NCBI GenBank assembly: GCA_036826475.1
Contig: DAISWG010000062.1
Coordinates: forward strand, 1 to 20,534
DNA from: Miltoncostaea sp036826475
Lineage (GTDB): Bacteria; Actinomycetota; Thermoleophilia; Miltoncostaeales; Miltoncostaeaceae
DNA length: 20,534 nucleotides
Reading direction: 5' to 3'
This document shows positions 1-12,257 of the stretch, one piece after another (positions within the stretch are counted from its first letter, which is position 1; every line of letters starts with the position of its first letter). The position numbers were made by a program, and so were the translations under genes. The notes beneath the pieces were generated by a model. It had not been told where the DNA came from. It saw nothing but the letters and a program-made list of their open reading frames with translations, and did not search any database.

Positions 1-1380
<1,380 letters not shown>

Positions 1381-1402
1381 TCGCGGTGCGCCTTTCTCGT
1401 GT

Positions 1403-1426
1403 GCCGGCCCGCGCTGGCGGGCCGGC
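1403..1426 (-). other. GC hairpin in the rpoB-rpoC spacer
   Basis: A perfect 10-bp stem (1403-1412 with 1417-1426) with a 4-nt loop lies about 20 nt upstream of the rpoC start. There is no T-run after it. A second small stem (1462-1467 with 1473-1478) lies closer to the rpoB stop. They could be RNA-processing or stability elements, or a partial attenuator within rpoBC. The structure is seen directly; the role is not known. Confidence 0.5.
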
Positions 1427-1501
1427 GGAGACTCCGTCGGTCGTCACGGTGCCCCGTCCGCCATCCCCTGACGGGATGACGGGCCGGACCGCCGGGCCCT
1501 G

Positions 1502-5275
<3,774 letters not shown>

Positions 5276-5348
5276 GTCGCGAGGCCTCCTGACGAGAGCG
5301 GGCGGTTGACGACGCAGCGCGTGGGGTGGGGCGCGGGCGTAACGGCGG

Positions 5349-5378
5349 ACGATACCACTTCTGGCTCGGGGCGTGCAA
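5349..5378 (-). promoter_or_regulatory. Candidate rpoBC promoter
   Basis: Read on the minus strand, TTGCAC (5373-5378) and TATCGT (5349-5354) are separated by 18 nt. This is a good match to the actinobacterial housekeeping sigma consensus (TTGACA/TANNNT). It would start transcription near 5342 and give a leader of about 65 nt before the rpoB TTG. A second TANNNT-like hexamer (TAAGCT) occurs further upstream without a clear -35. The hexamers are seen directly; promoter activity is inferred. Confidence 0.55.
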
Positions 5379-5525
5379 CGACGCGCGCCATGAGGCGCGG
5401 AGCCGTGACACCATGTGACGACGCGGCGGCCGTCGTCAGTGAGACCCGTCGGCCAAGGCCAGCGAGCTTACCATCGGCGGTGGACGTCGCGCCCGCCGTC
5501 CGCCGGGCTGGGTCATACTGGTGCG

Positions 5526-6020
5526 ATGACCGGGCCGCCTCTCCCCTCATATTCGGACGGCGCCCCCGGCGACGGCATCGACGAGCGCCTGAAGGCCCTC
5601 CTGGAGGCGACCCACCGGCAGTGGACGTCGCCGATGGAGCGGCGGCGCATGCGCGCCTTCGGGTTCCGGCCCGCGGTGGAGCCGGGGGTGCTGAAGCGCG
5701 AGTGGCGGGGCATGGCGGTGCGGGTCGGCGACACCGGCATCACCGCGGCGCGGCCCGGTGAGGGGGGCCTGGCGTTCCGGCCGGCGGCGCGGACCCTGGT
5801 GCACGACGGCCAGCCATTCGCCGGCGACCCGGTCGGGGTGTCCCTGGTGGAGGGCCTCCTCGACCTGATCGCCGCGTACGAGCGGTGGGTGGAGGCCCGC
5901 GAGGGCCGCGACGAGCGGATCATGCGCGCTCGCCCGGGGCCGCAGGACCGGCGCCCCATCAACGCCCTCGCCGAGACCCGCCGGCTCCAGCGCCTGCTCC
6001 ACCAGCCCCGGGGGCGGTAG
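5526..6020 (+). CDS. Hypothetical 164-aa protein, divergent from rpoB
   Basis: I do not recognise this family. The chosen ATG at 5526 gives a 164-aa, soluble, Arg-rich protein (MTGPPLPSYSDGAPGDGIDE...). It has a predicted helical segment near residues 17-45, a likely beta-rich middle (about 55-100) and a C-terminal helix with many charges. There is no signal peptide, membrane segment or cysteine pattern. No Shine-Dalgarno precedes the ATG; CATACT ends about 8 nt upstream, which could be the -10 of a leaderless transcript. Longer in-frame starts would run into the rpoB upstream region and look non-coding. It is transcribed away from rpoB and ends 12 nt before the convergent GH113 gene. Third-position GC supports it being a real gene. 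Confidence 0.6.
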   Translation: MTGPPLPSYSDGAPGDGIDERLKALLEATHRQWTSPMERRRMRAFGFRPAVEPGVLKREWRGMAVRVGDTGITAARPGEGGLAFRPAARTLVHDGQPFAGDPVGVSLVEGLLDLIAAYERWVEAREGRDERIMRARPGPQDRRPINALAETRRLQRLLHQPRGR

Positions 6021-6032
6021 AGCCCGACGGTC

Positions 6033-7085
6033 TCATCCCGGGTGGGCCGCCCCCCGATCCCACCACTGCCGGAGCACGTCTTCGGCCGCCTTGCCGTGGG
6101 GGGTGTAGTCGATCCCCTGCGGCTCACCGGAATCGGGGCGGTCGTCCCACATCCACCAGTGCACGCCCAGGAACCACGGTTGCTCCCAGAAGACGCGAAG
6201 CAGAGCCTCGTACGCCGCGGCCTGCTCGGCGTCATCGCGCCGCCGACTGATCGTCCAGCTGTAGGGAGCCGTCGTCGCGCCGCGTTGGCTGACGTATCCG
6301 GCCTCGGTGAAGAGGACGGGTCGCCCCATCTCCACCGAGAGATGCCGGAGTTGCTCTCGGATCGGCCGCCACGCACGAACCAGCGTCGCCACGGAACGCG
6401 TCGGCCGCGATGCCAGGGGCCAGTATGCGTCGATGCCGATCGCGTCGAGGTCCCGCCAGAAGCCGATCTGGGCGAACTCGTCGTAGTTGGCTGCATACGT
6501 CATCAGACCGGGGAACCGGCTCCGGGCGGCGGCGATCACACGTCGCCAGTCATCGACGCGCTGACTGGTGCCCGCCAGTTCCGTCCCAACGGACAACTGC
6601 TCGACGCCCTCGTCCCGCGCGAGCTCCGCGTAGTGGGTGATCATGCGGGTGTAGTCGGCGAACCACCGGCGTGGCGAGGAAGGCCGGATCGTGGCTCGAT
6701 CGGCGTCGCCGGGGAGATCGACGTGGGGCTTGAGCATCACACGCAGCCCGCGCGCATGCGCGGCGCGGATGGCGCGACGCAACCCGGCGTCGTCGACCGT
6801 TTCATCCGAGCGGCAGTCGATGTGGTTCTCGCGGGGACGGGCCTGGTAGCAGGTCGGTACGAGGACGACCCACCCGGCGCCGGTCGCCTGGATCTGGTCG
6901 AGGTGGCGGAGGGTCACGGCGCCGTCGTACGCGTGGGAACTCCACCCCGGATCGGTGACGCCCGCCTGACGGCTCGCAGGCGCTCCGGATGCCGCCTCGT
7001 CCCCGCCACCGCGAACGATCGCGAGTGCCGCAACGGCGGTGAGAATCAGGACCGCGCCGGCGACAGGGAGCGCTGCGGCCCGCAC
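6033..7085 (-). CDS. Membrane-anchored glycoside hydrolase, GH113-like
   Basis: Predicted extracytoplasmic TIM-barrel glycosidase of 350 aa. The GTG start at 7085 is preceded by GAGGGGG and gives an N-terminal signal anchor at residues 5-24, with no lipobox Cys, followed by a Gly/Ala linker. The barrel begins with GWSSHAYDGAVTLRHLDQI and ATGAGWVVLVPTCYQ, the pattern of family 113 (beta-1,4-mannanase-type) hydrolases. Candidate acid/base Glu169 lies in VGTEL and candidate nucleophile Glu261 in FTEAGY. YAANYDEF, IGIDAYWPL and FLGVHWWMWDDR supply further substrate-cleft aromatics. It starts 10 nt after the wecB stop, so the two are almost certainly one operon. The polymer it cuts is not shown by the sequence; one made or trimmed by the neighbouring genes is the natural guess. 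Confidence 0.8.
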   Translation of the reverse strand: MRAAALPVAGAVLILTAVAALAIVRGGGDEAASGAPASRQAGVTDPGWSSHAYDGAVTLRHLDQIQATGAGWVVLVPTCYQARPRENHIDCRSDETVDDAGLRRAIRAAHARGLRVMLKPHVDLPGDADRATIRPSSPRRWFADYTRMITHYAELARDEGVEQLSVGTELAGTSQRVDDWRRVIAAARSRFPGLMTYAANYDEFAQIGFWRDLDAIGIDAYWPLASRPTRSVATLVRAWRPIREQLRHLSVEMGRPVLFTEAGYVSQRGATTAPYSWTISRRRDDAEQAAAYEALLRVFWEQPWFLGVHWWMWDDRPDSGEPQGIDYTPHGKAAEDVLRQWWDRGAAHPG

Positions 7086-7095
7086 GACGCCCCCC

Positions 7096-8292
7096 TCAGG
7101 ATCCCGCGACGGCCGGGACCGGAACGAACTCGTCCGGGCTCTCCCCGACGCCGAAGAAGTGCCGCAGCGACTCGACGGTGCGTCGGGCCGCCTCACCGTC
7201 CCCGTACGGGTTGACGGCGTTGGCCATGGCGGCGTACTCGGCCGGATCGTCCAAGAGACGACTGACGGTCCTCACGATGACGTCCTCATCGGTTCCGACG
7301 AGACGCGCCGTTCCGGCCTCGACCGCCTCGGGCCTCTCGGTGGTGTCACGCATCACGAGGACAGGCTTGCCGAGGCTCGGCGCTTCCTCCTGCACGCCGC
7401 CACTGTCCGTGAGGACGATGTCGCTCCGGTCGAGCAGGCGACTGAACTCACCATAGGGCTGCGGCTCCATCACGACGACGTTCGGCAGGTCCTCGACGAG
7501 CGGGAGGATGGTCTCGCGGACGACGGGGTTGGCGTGAGCGGGCAGCACCACCAGCAGGTCGGGGCGGCCGGTCGCGAGACGGCGGAGGCCGCGCCCGACC
7601 GAAGCCATCGGCTCGCCCCATGACTCACGCCTGTGTGCGGTGACCAACAGCATCCGCCGGGGGTCTGAGACCACCTCGGCGACCGCCGCTCCCACCGTGA
7701 CGTCGTCGCGCCCGACCGACCAGAGGAGGGCATCGATGACGCTGTTCCCCGTCACGATGACGGCGGTCGGCGCAACACCCTCCCGCAGCAGGTTGTCCCG
7801 ACTGATCGCGGTCGGCGCCAGGTGAAGGGAAGTCAGCTGCGTCGTGAGGCGCCGGTTGACCTCCTCCGGATACGGCGAGAGCGGATCGAAGGTCCTCAGA
7901 CCTGCTTCGACGTGCACCACAGGCACCTTGTTGTAGAACGCCGCGAGGGCGCCGACGAACGTGGTGGTCGTATCGCCTTGGACGATGACCGCCTCGGGCC
8001 GTTCCGCGGCGATGACCCGATTGAGACCGTCCATGGCGCGGACCGTGATCCCGGCGAGGGTCTGGCGGTCCCTGAGGACGTCGAGGTCGTGTTCCGGGGT
8101 GATCTGGAACAGCTCGAGAACCTGATCGAGCATGCCCCGGTGCTGAGCCGTGACGGTGACCATCGGCCGGAAGTCGCCTGACGCTTCGAGGGAGTGGACG
8201 ATCGGCGCCAGCTTGATCGCCTCCGGCCGGGTGCCGAACACGACCATGACCCTCCGCCCGCCGAGGTCCCCGGTGACCCTGTTCGCCTTCAT
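7096..8292 (-). CDS. wecB: UDP-N-acetylglucosamine 2-epimerase (non-hydrolysing)
   Basis: Cytoplasmic enzyme interconverting UDP-GlcNAc and UDP-ManNAc, a precursor for surface polysaccharides; 398 aa, about the usual length. The family motifs appear in order: GTRPEAIKLAP (residues 20-30), AQHRGMLD (49-56), QGDTTTT with Asp107, HVEAGLRT with Glu129, PEE at 142-144, TGNSVIDAL, TAHRRESWG with His220, and DSGGVQEEAPSLGKPVLVMRD followed by TERPEA. All expected catalytic residues are present. The ATG at 8292 has GGGAGG about 8 nt upstream. It sits 142 nt after the DUF2334 gene of the left module, with two hairpins between, and directly before the GH113 gene. The symbol wecB is used by family; a role in enterobacterial antigen is not implied. 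Confidence 0.95.
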   Translation of the reverse strand: MKANRVTGDLGGRRVMVVFGTRPEAIKLAPIVHSLEASGDFRPMVTVTAQHRGMLDQVLELFQITPEHDLDVLRDRQTLAGITVRAMDGLNRVIAAERPEAVIVQGDTTTTFVGALAAFYNKVPVVHVEAGLRTFDPLSPYPEEVNRRLTTQLTSLHLAPTAISRDNLLREGVAPTAVIVTGNSVIDALLWSVGRDDVTVGAAVAEVVSDPRRMLLVTAHRRESWGEPMASVGRGLRRLATGRPDLLVVLPAHANPVVRETILPLVEDLPNVVVMEPQPYGEFSRLLDRSDIVLTDSGGVQEEAPSLGKPVLVMRDTTERPEAVEAGTARLVGTDEDVIVRTVSRLLDDPAEYAAMANAVNPYGDGEAARRTVESLRHFFGVGESPDEFVPVPAVAGS

Positions 8293-8342
8293 ACCCGCTC
8301 CCTCCCGATGGCCGAGGCCGTAACTCTGACCCCATCTTTCTC

Positions 8343-8359
8343 GGCGGCGACTCGCCGCC
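8343..8359 (-). other. Hairpin upstream of wecB
   Basis: A GGCGGC/GCCGCC stem with a 5-nt loop lies in the likely 5' leader of wecB, about 50 nt upstream of its start. It is followed on the minus strand by an A-rich stretch (GAGAAAGATGG). No riboswitch class is recognised. Confidence 0.35.
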
Positions 8360-8396
8360 CTTGAATCCGCAACGGGCTCGACTTCTCGCGCGCACC

Positions 8397-8425
8397 GGCG
8401 CCCGGCGGCAGTGCCGCCGGGCGCC
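8397..8425 (-). terminator. Hairpin terminator after the left DUF2334 gene
   Basis: A perfect 13-bp GC stem (8397-8409 with 8413-8425) with a 3-nt loop begins 10 nt after the stop of the DUF2334 gene. There is no T-tract on either side, which is common for actinobacterial terminators. It may end or attenuate transcription before wecB. Confidence 0.6.
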
Positions 8426-8434
8426 CGTTCGCAC

Positions 8435-10294
8435 CTACCGGGAACCTGCGAGGCAGGCCGCGGTGGCCCGGACCCGGGCCATGCGACCCGACTGCCGGCT
8501 CGCGACGTTGACGCAGCGCCGGGCCTTGGTGCCGACCTCCGCTTCGGACTCTGCGAACCCGGTCGGCACCAGCATCCGCTGCGGCACCCGCCCGACCCCG
8601 GCCGGCCGCAACAGGCTCGTGCGGGCGGTGGCGGTCTGGGTCGTGGTGCCCGCCGCCGGGAGCTCGCTGAGCACTGAGGCAGGGGTGACGAAGGTGTAGC
8701 CCAGCCCCTGGATGCCCTCGACGATCGTCTTCAGGTCGTTGATGCAGGGCACCTTCGGGCCCGAGGTGGGGCAGGCGTCCGCCAGGTAGGGGTGGTAGAA
8801 GAAGCTGGCGAACCCGTCGCGCACCACCAGGTTGCGGCGGGCGGTGTCGATGATCTGCTCGGGCATGCGTGCCGGGTGGGTGTTGTAGGCCTCCGGCTCG
8901 TAGTTGCCGAGGTTCTCGGGGATCACCCGCGTGCCGTTGATGTCGGTCACGCCGTACGGGAAGAACTGGCCGATCATCCGGCTGTGGTTGATCGTGCCGC
9001 CGCTCAGCTGACCGGCGAAGTACAGGCCACGCTCGTACCGGCCGGCGAAGCCGAGCTCACGGACCGCGCGGTAGTCGGCGGCCGAGCCCGCGTAGTGCGG
9101 GAACTCGAAGATCGTCGGGACGGTCAGACCAGCCCGCTGGAACTCGGTCTTCGAGGAGTTCATCCGGTTCTTGGCCCAGGCGACCGAGTCCTCGGCGACG
9201 GGGCCGTCGTAGATGACCCGGTCCTGCGCGTCCACGTGGGCGCGGAAGAACTCGAAGTCGTTGCCGCTCTGGCCGTCGTAGGGGTTGGGGACGTTGGAGT
9301 ACTGGTGCGTATAGCCGTGCATCAGGATGGTGCCGCCCTTGGACTGCATGTACTTCAGGGCCGACACGACCTGCGGGCGCTGCTGCAGGGTGACGGTGGT
9401 GTTGCGCCCGCCGTTCTCGACGCCGAGCGGGTCGCGGTACACCGGGTAGGTCGCGACGCTGAAGGGCACCTTGCGACTCGCGAGGTAGTCGGCGATGCGC
9501 CTCAGCTGGGCGGGGTCGGCGTCGGGACCGACGTCCTCGATGCGGACCAGGGCCCGATGGCGGGTCGCGGTGGTCGGGGCGAGGGCGTCGAACATCAGGT
9601 CCGACAGGACCATGGTGCGGTCGTTCTCACCGACATAGGAGAACGGGATCTCGCCGATGTAGGTCAGCGAACCCGAGCGGGTGGCCCAGGGGATCGAGGT
9701 GCCATCGGACTTCTGGGCCGTGGAGAGGACGGTGGCCTTCGCCGGGTCCGACACGACCAGGTCCATGATCGGAGCGTTGTTCAGAACGCTGCGCTCCAGC
9801 TGGGTCCCCTTGTAGGTCACCCCGGTGAAGGGGCCGTTGTCGTAGGCCTTCCAGGTCCATCCGGTGCGCGACGCGAACGTGGCGTCGCGGGCCGTCAGCT
9901 GCCAGATGTTGCTGGCCATCCAGATCACGGGCTTGGTCGAGGTGTTCACATCGTCGAGGAACGACGCCGGCAGCGGCTCGTCATAGGTGGAGCCGATGTA
10001 GATGGTGGCGTCATAGCGCCCCACGTCGCCCGCGACATAGGTGGAGACAGGCTTGGTGACGGCGCGGCCGAAGTGCCCGGAGAGGTTCGCGGCGTTCATC
10101 GCGTACAGCTCACCGAGCCAGCCCCACTGGCCGGTCGTGTCGTAGAGAACCAGCGTCCTGGCCTGTCCCGGCGCCGGCGCAGACCGCGCGTCGTCCGCGC
10201 GGAACCCGGCCAAGGCGAGCAGCGCCAGCAGCACTGCGCCGACGAGAGCGCCGAGGATTCGCCCCGGCCGTGGAGAGCATTCGAGCAGTCTCAC
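8435..10294 (-). CDS. DUF2334 polysaccharide-deacetylase-like protein, left copy
   Basis: 619 aa. The GTG start at 10294 overlaps the stop of the upstream 85-aa gene as GTGA and has AGGAAGG about 7 nt upstream. Longer in-frame starts would cover that gene. Residues 13-31 form a signal anchor. Residues 45-240 are an unrecognised alpha/beta domain (ARTLVLYDTTGQWGWLGELY). From about 247 comes a DUF2334/carbohydrate-esterase-4-like domain with RIEDVGPD (Asp254), HGYTH (His326, His330), FPHYAG and FFYHPYL (His501). Asp-His-His is the expected metal site, so an extracytoplasmic deacetylase or related hydrolase is likely. The tail after about 550 is Arg-rich with Cys594. Positions 8512-10238 appear identical to the right copy, while both ends differ. 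Fold assignment is fairly sure, substrate unknown. Confidence 0.85.
   Translation of the reverse strand: MRLLECSPRPGRILGALVGAVLLALLALAGFRADDARSAPAPGQARTLVLYDTTGQWGWLGELYAMNAANLSGHFGRAVTKPVSTYVAGDVGRYDATIYIGSTYDEPLPASFLDDVNTSTKPVIWMASNIWQLTARDATFASRTGWTWKAYDNGPFTGVTYKGTQLERSVLNNAPIMDLVVSDPAKATVLSTAQKSDGTSIPWATRSGSLTYIGEIPFSYVGENDRTMVLSDLMFDALAPTTATRHRALVRIEDVGPDADPAQLRRIADYLASRKVPFSVATYPVYRDPLGVENGGRNTTVTLQQRPQVVSALKYMQSKGGTILMHGYTHQYSNVPNPYDGQSGNDFEFFRAHVDAQDRVIYDGPVAEDSVAWAKNRMNSSKTEFQRAGLTVPTIFEFPHYAGSAADYRAVRELGFAGRYERGLYFAGQLSGGTINHSRMIGQFFPYGVTDINGTRVIPENLGNYEPEAYNTHPARMPEQIIDTARRNLVVRDGFASFFYHPYLADACPTSGPKVPCINDLKTIVEGIQGLGYTFVTPASVLSELPAAGTTTQTATARTSLLRPAGVGRVPQRMLVPTGFAESEAEVGTKARRCVNVASRQSGRMARVRATAACLAGSR
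8512..10238 (-). repeat. 1727-bp direct repeat, left copy
   Basis: This block matches 12335-14061 with a constant offset of 3823, so there is no net insertion or deletion. I found no difference in the stretches compared, and the encoded residues from about 20 to 594 are the same. Both borders are abrupt: the next base differs and the flanks are only distantly similar. No transposase or terminal inverted repeat is present. Confidence 0.93.
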
Positions 10295-10548
10295 GAGCGA
10301 CCTTCCTGTGTCGTTCCGGAACAGAGTTCGTACGGTCCCGCGCCCCGGAGCCGCCAGCGCGCCCGACGGCCGATGACCGAGAGGCTGATCGCGGCGACCA
10401 TGACGAAGTAGGACGCGACCGCGGCGAGCGTGACGTCGCTGATCACCGTCCCGAGTGGACCGAGGACCGCATCGGCATGGCCGAGCGACATTCCGGTGCC
10501 GGCCGAGAGGGCACCGGCGCCGGCGAGGGGGTTCAAGACCAGGGACAC
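10291..10548 (-). CDS. 85-aa single-pass membrane protein, left module
   Basis: I do not recognise this family. The GTG start at 10548 (M-SLVLNPLAGAGALSAGTG) has a GGAG 4-5 nt upstream and aligns exactly with the start of its paralogue at 14371. An ATG 36 nt earlier lacks a ribosome site. The N-terminal 30 residues carry a conserved NPLxGxGxLSAGxGMSLG motif. Residues 36-60 or so form one membrane helix (VTLAAVASYFVMVAAISLSVI), followed by GRRARWRLR, which suggests a cytoplasmic C-terminus. Its stop overlaps the DUF2334 start (GTGA), implying coupled translation in a fixed ratio. A small accessory subunit of a polysaccharide machine, as PgaD is for PgaC, is a guess from context only. Confidence 0.75.
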   Translation of the reverse strand: MSLVLNPLAGAGALSAGTGMSLGHADAVLGPLGTVISDVTLAAVASYFVMVAAISLSVIGRRARWRLRGAGPYELCSGTTQEGRS

Positions 10549-10774
10549 GACACTCCGTTCCGAACGCTTGATGAGTGGAGGCATCGTGCGGGACCGCCCA
10601 GATCAGCGGATCCGCGGTTCGAACGGGGGCCGTCCCCGACGCTCGGAGGGTCGCGACGACACCCCGGGCTCCCGCCACTATGCGAACGGGCGGTCGCACC
10701 CGTCGGCGCAACTAGACGCCCTGACGGTCGTGTCCTGGGGCGCGCGGGCACACACGCCGGATGGTGAAGGCGCG
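10549..10774. promoter_or_regulatory. Divergent intergenic region between left module and GT2
   Basis: About 226 nt separate the outward-facing GTG starts of the 85-aa gene (minus) and the GT2 gene (plus). Promoters for both must lie here or within the first GT2 codons. I see no convincing -35/-10 pair on either strand and no strong hairpin or coding potential. Confidence 0.4.
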
Positions 10775-12130
10775 GTGCCGATCTTCTTGATCCGTCGCGG
10801 TCGGTTGCCGAAGACGAAGGCGACGGACCATGAAGAGCCGGAGCCTTTCTTGACCCTCATCGTCACCCTGCTGTTCGTCCTGACGATCGCCTATGCCCTC
10901 GGGTATCTGGCGCTCTCCCGGAAGCCGGCGACCCCTCCCACCCCGGGTGACGGCCGTCGCCCGTTCGCGGTCTTCGTCGTGCCCTGCCTCGACGAGGAAC
11001 TCGTCATCGGCGCCAGCCTCGATCGGCTCGCGGCCATCCCGGGCGACGACTCGGCCGTTCTCGTCATCGACGATGGTTCCTCGGATCGCACCAGCGAGAT
11101 CGTCCGAAACCGTCTCAGCGATCGGGTCTGGCTCTTGCGCCGGGAGGCGCCCGATGCGCGGCAGGGGAAGGGCGAAGCGCTCAATCACGCGTACCAGGTG
11201 CTCCGCGACGGAGTGCTCTCCGGGCGGTTCGGGGATCGCACGCCGGACGAGATCGTGGTGGTCGTGCTCGACGCGGACGGGCGCGTCGAGCACGACGTCC
11301 TCGATCACACTCTCCCGTGGTTCGCGGACCCGCGCATCGGGGCGGTCCAGATCGGCGTGCGCATGTACAACGCCGACCAGGGGCTCTTGCCGCGCCTCCA
11401 GGACATGGAGTTCGTGACATACCTGGACATCTTCCAGCGCGCGCGCCACCGTCTCGGGAGCTCCGGGCTCGGCGGCAACGGACAGTTCACGCGGCTCTCC
11501 GCGCTCATGGGCCTCGGGGACAAGCCCTGGACGACGTGCCTGACCGAGGATCTCGACCTCGGGGTCAGGCTCCTCACGATGGGCTGGCGCAACGCCTTCT
11601 GCCCGACCACCCACGTGCGCCAGCAGGCGGTCACCGAGCTCGACCGCCTCTTGCGGCAACGTACCCGGTGGTTCCAGGGGCACCTCCAGTGCATGACGCT
11701 GGTCCCCTCGATCATCCGTTCCAACCGGCTCACCGCCCGGGCGGCGTTCGACTTGGCGCTCACCCTGCAGGGCGCGGTCCTCGTCCTGGTGACCTCCATC
11801 GCGTGCGCGGGGTTGGCGGCCGTCCTCATGGCGGCCGTGTTGTCCGGTTCCGCAGACACCCTCCTCCCGAACCGGGAGGGGGCGGACATGGTGGCCGTCA
11901 TCGCGGGCTGGTATCTCCTCGCGTTCGGCCTCGCGCCGCTCTACGCCTCGATCTACCGGCGCCATGAACCGACGATCGGATACCCGAGGGCGCTGTGGCT
12001 CGGCCACGTCTACAGCCTCTACGGTTACCTTTGGTTCGCCTCCGGCTGGCGTGCGGTCGCGCGACTCGTGACGGGCCGCGACGGATGGGCGAAGACCCGT
12101 CGCACGGTCGACGTCCCGAGCGGTGCCTGA
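10775..12130 (+). CDS. Membrane-embedded GT2 glycosyltransferase (processive polysaccharide synthase type)
   Basis: 451 aa from GTG at 10775. A TTG at 10850 with GGAG 6 nt upstream would give 426 aa and begin right at the first membrane helix, so the start is uncertain. Residues 24-47 are a membrane helix. The cytosolic GT-A domain has PCLDEE (70-75), DDGSSD (99-104), DADG (166-169, metal and UDP site), TEDLDLG (257-263, catalytic Asp) and QRTRW (295-299). These are the D, DxD, TED and QxxRW motifs of cellulose, hyaluronan and poly-GlcNAc synthases. Further hydrophobic segments occur at about 330-356, 370-393 and 408-424. It probably polymerises a UDP-sugar and exports the chain. It is the only plus-strand gene between the two DUF2334 modules and converges on the right one. 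Fold certain, product unknown. Confidence 0.92.
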   Translation: MPIFLIRRGRLPKTKATDHEEPEPFLTLIVTLLFVLTIAYALGYLALSRKPATPPTPGDGRRPFAVFVVPCLDEELVIGASLDRLAAIPGDDSAVLVIDDGSSDRTSEIVRNRLSDRVWLLRREAPDARQGKGEALNHAYQVLRDGVLSGRFGDRTPDEIVVVVLDADGRVEHDVLDHTLPWFADPRIGAVQIGVRMYNADQGLLPRLQDMEFVTYLDIFQRARHRLGSSGLGGNGQFTRLSALMGLGDKPWTTCLTEDLDLGVRLLTMGWRNAFCPTTHVRQQAVTELDRLLRQRTRWFQGHLQCMTLVPSIIRSNRLTARAAFDLALTLQGAVLVLVTSIACAGLAAVLMAAVLSGSADTLLPNREGADMVAVIAGWYLLAFGLAPLYASIYRRHEPTIGYPRALWLGHVYSLYGYLWFASGWRAVARLVTGRDGWAKTRRTVDVPSGA

Positions 12131-12178
12131 TCCTCGGGCAGCCGGCGAGGTCGATCACGACGGTATCGAGGACGAACG

Positions 12179-12226
12179 AGGGCCCCGCCGGCGCCGGAGA
12201 ATGCTCTCCAGCACCGACGGGGCCCT
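12179..12226 (-). terminator. Convergent terminator between GT2 and right DUF2334 gene
   Basis: Two 22-nt arms (12179-12200 and 12205-12226) flank a 4-nt loop. In the plus transcript three positions are C-A mismatches. In the minus transcript the same three become G-U pairs, so the stem is continuous. It lies 49 nt after the GT2 stop and 32 nt after the DUF2334 stop, so it can serve both genes but fits the minus strand better. Only scattered Ts follow. Confidence 0.75.
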
Positions 12227-12257
12227 GTCGTCCCGACTCGATTCGGGGCTCAGCCCG

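Noticed and set aside
10295..10711. Longer start for the left DUF2334 gene
   Set aside because: It would cover the 85-aa gene in another frame and encode an Arg-rich stretch unlike the paralogue.
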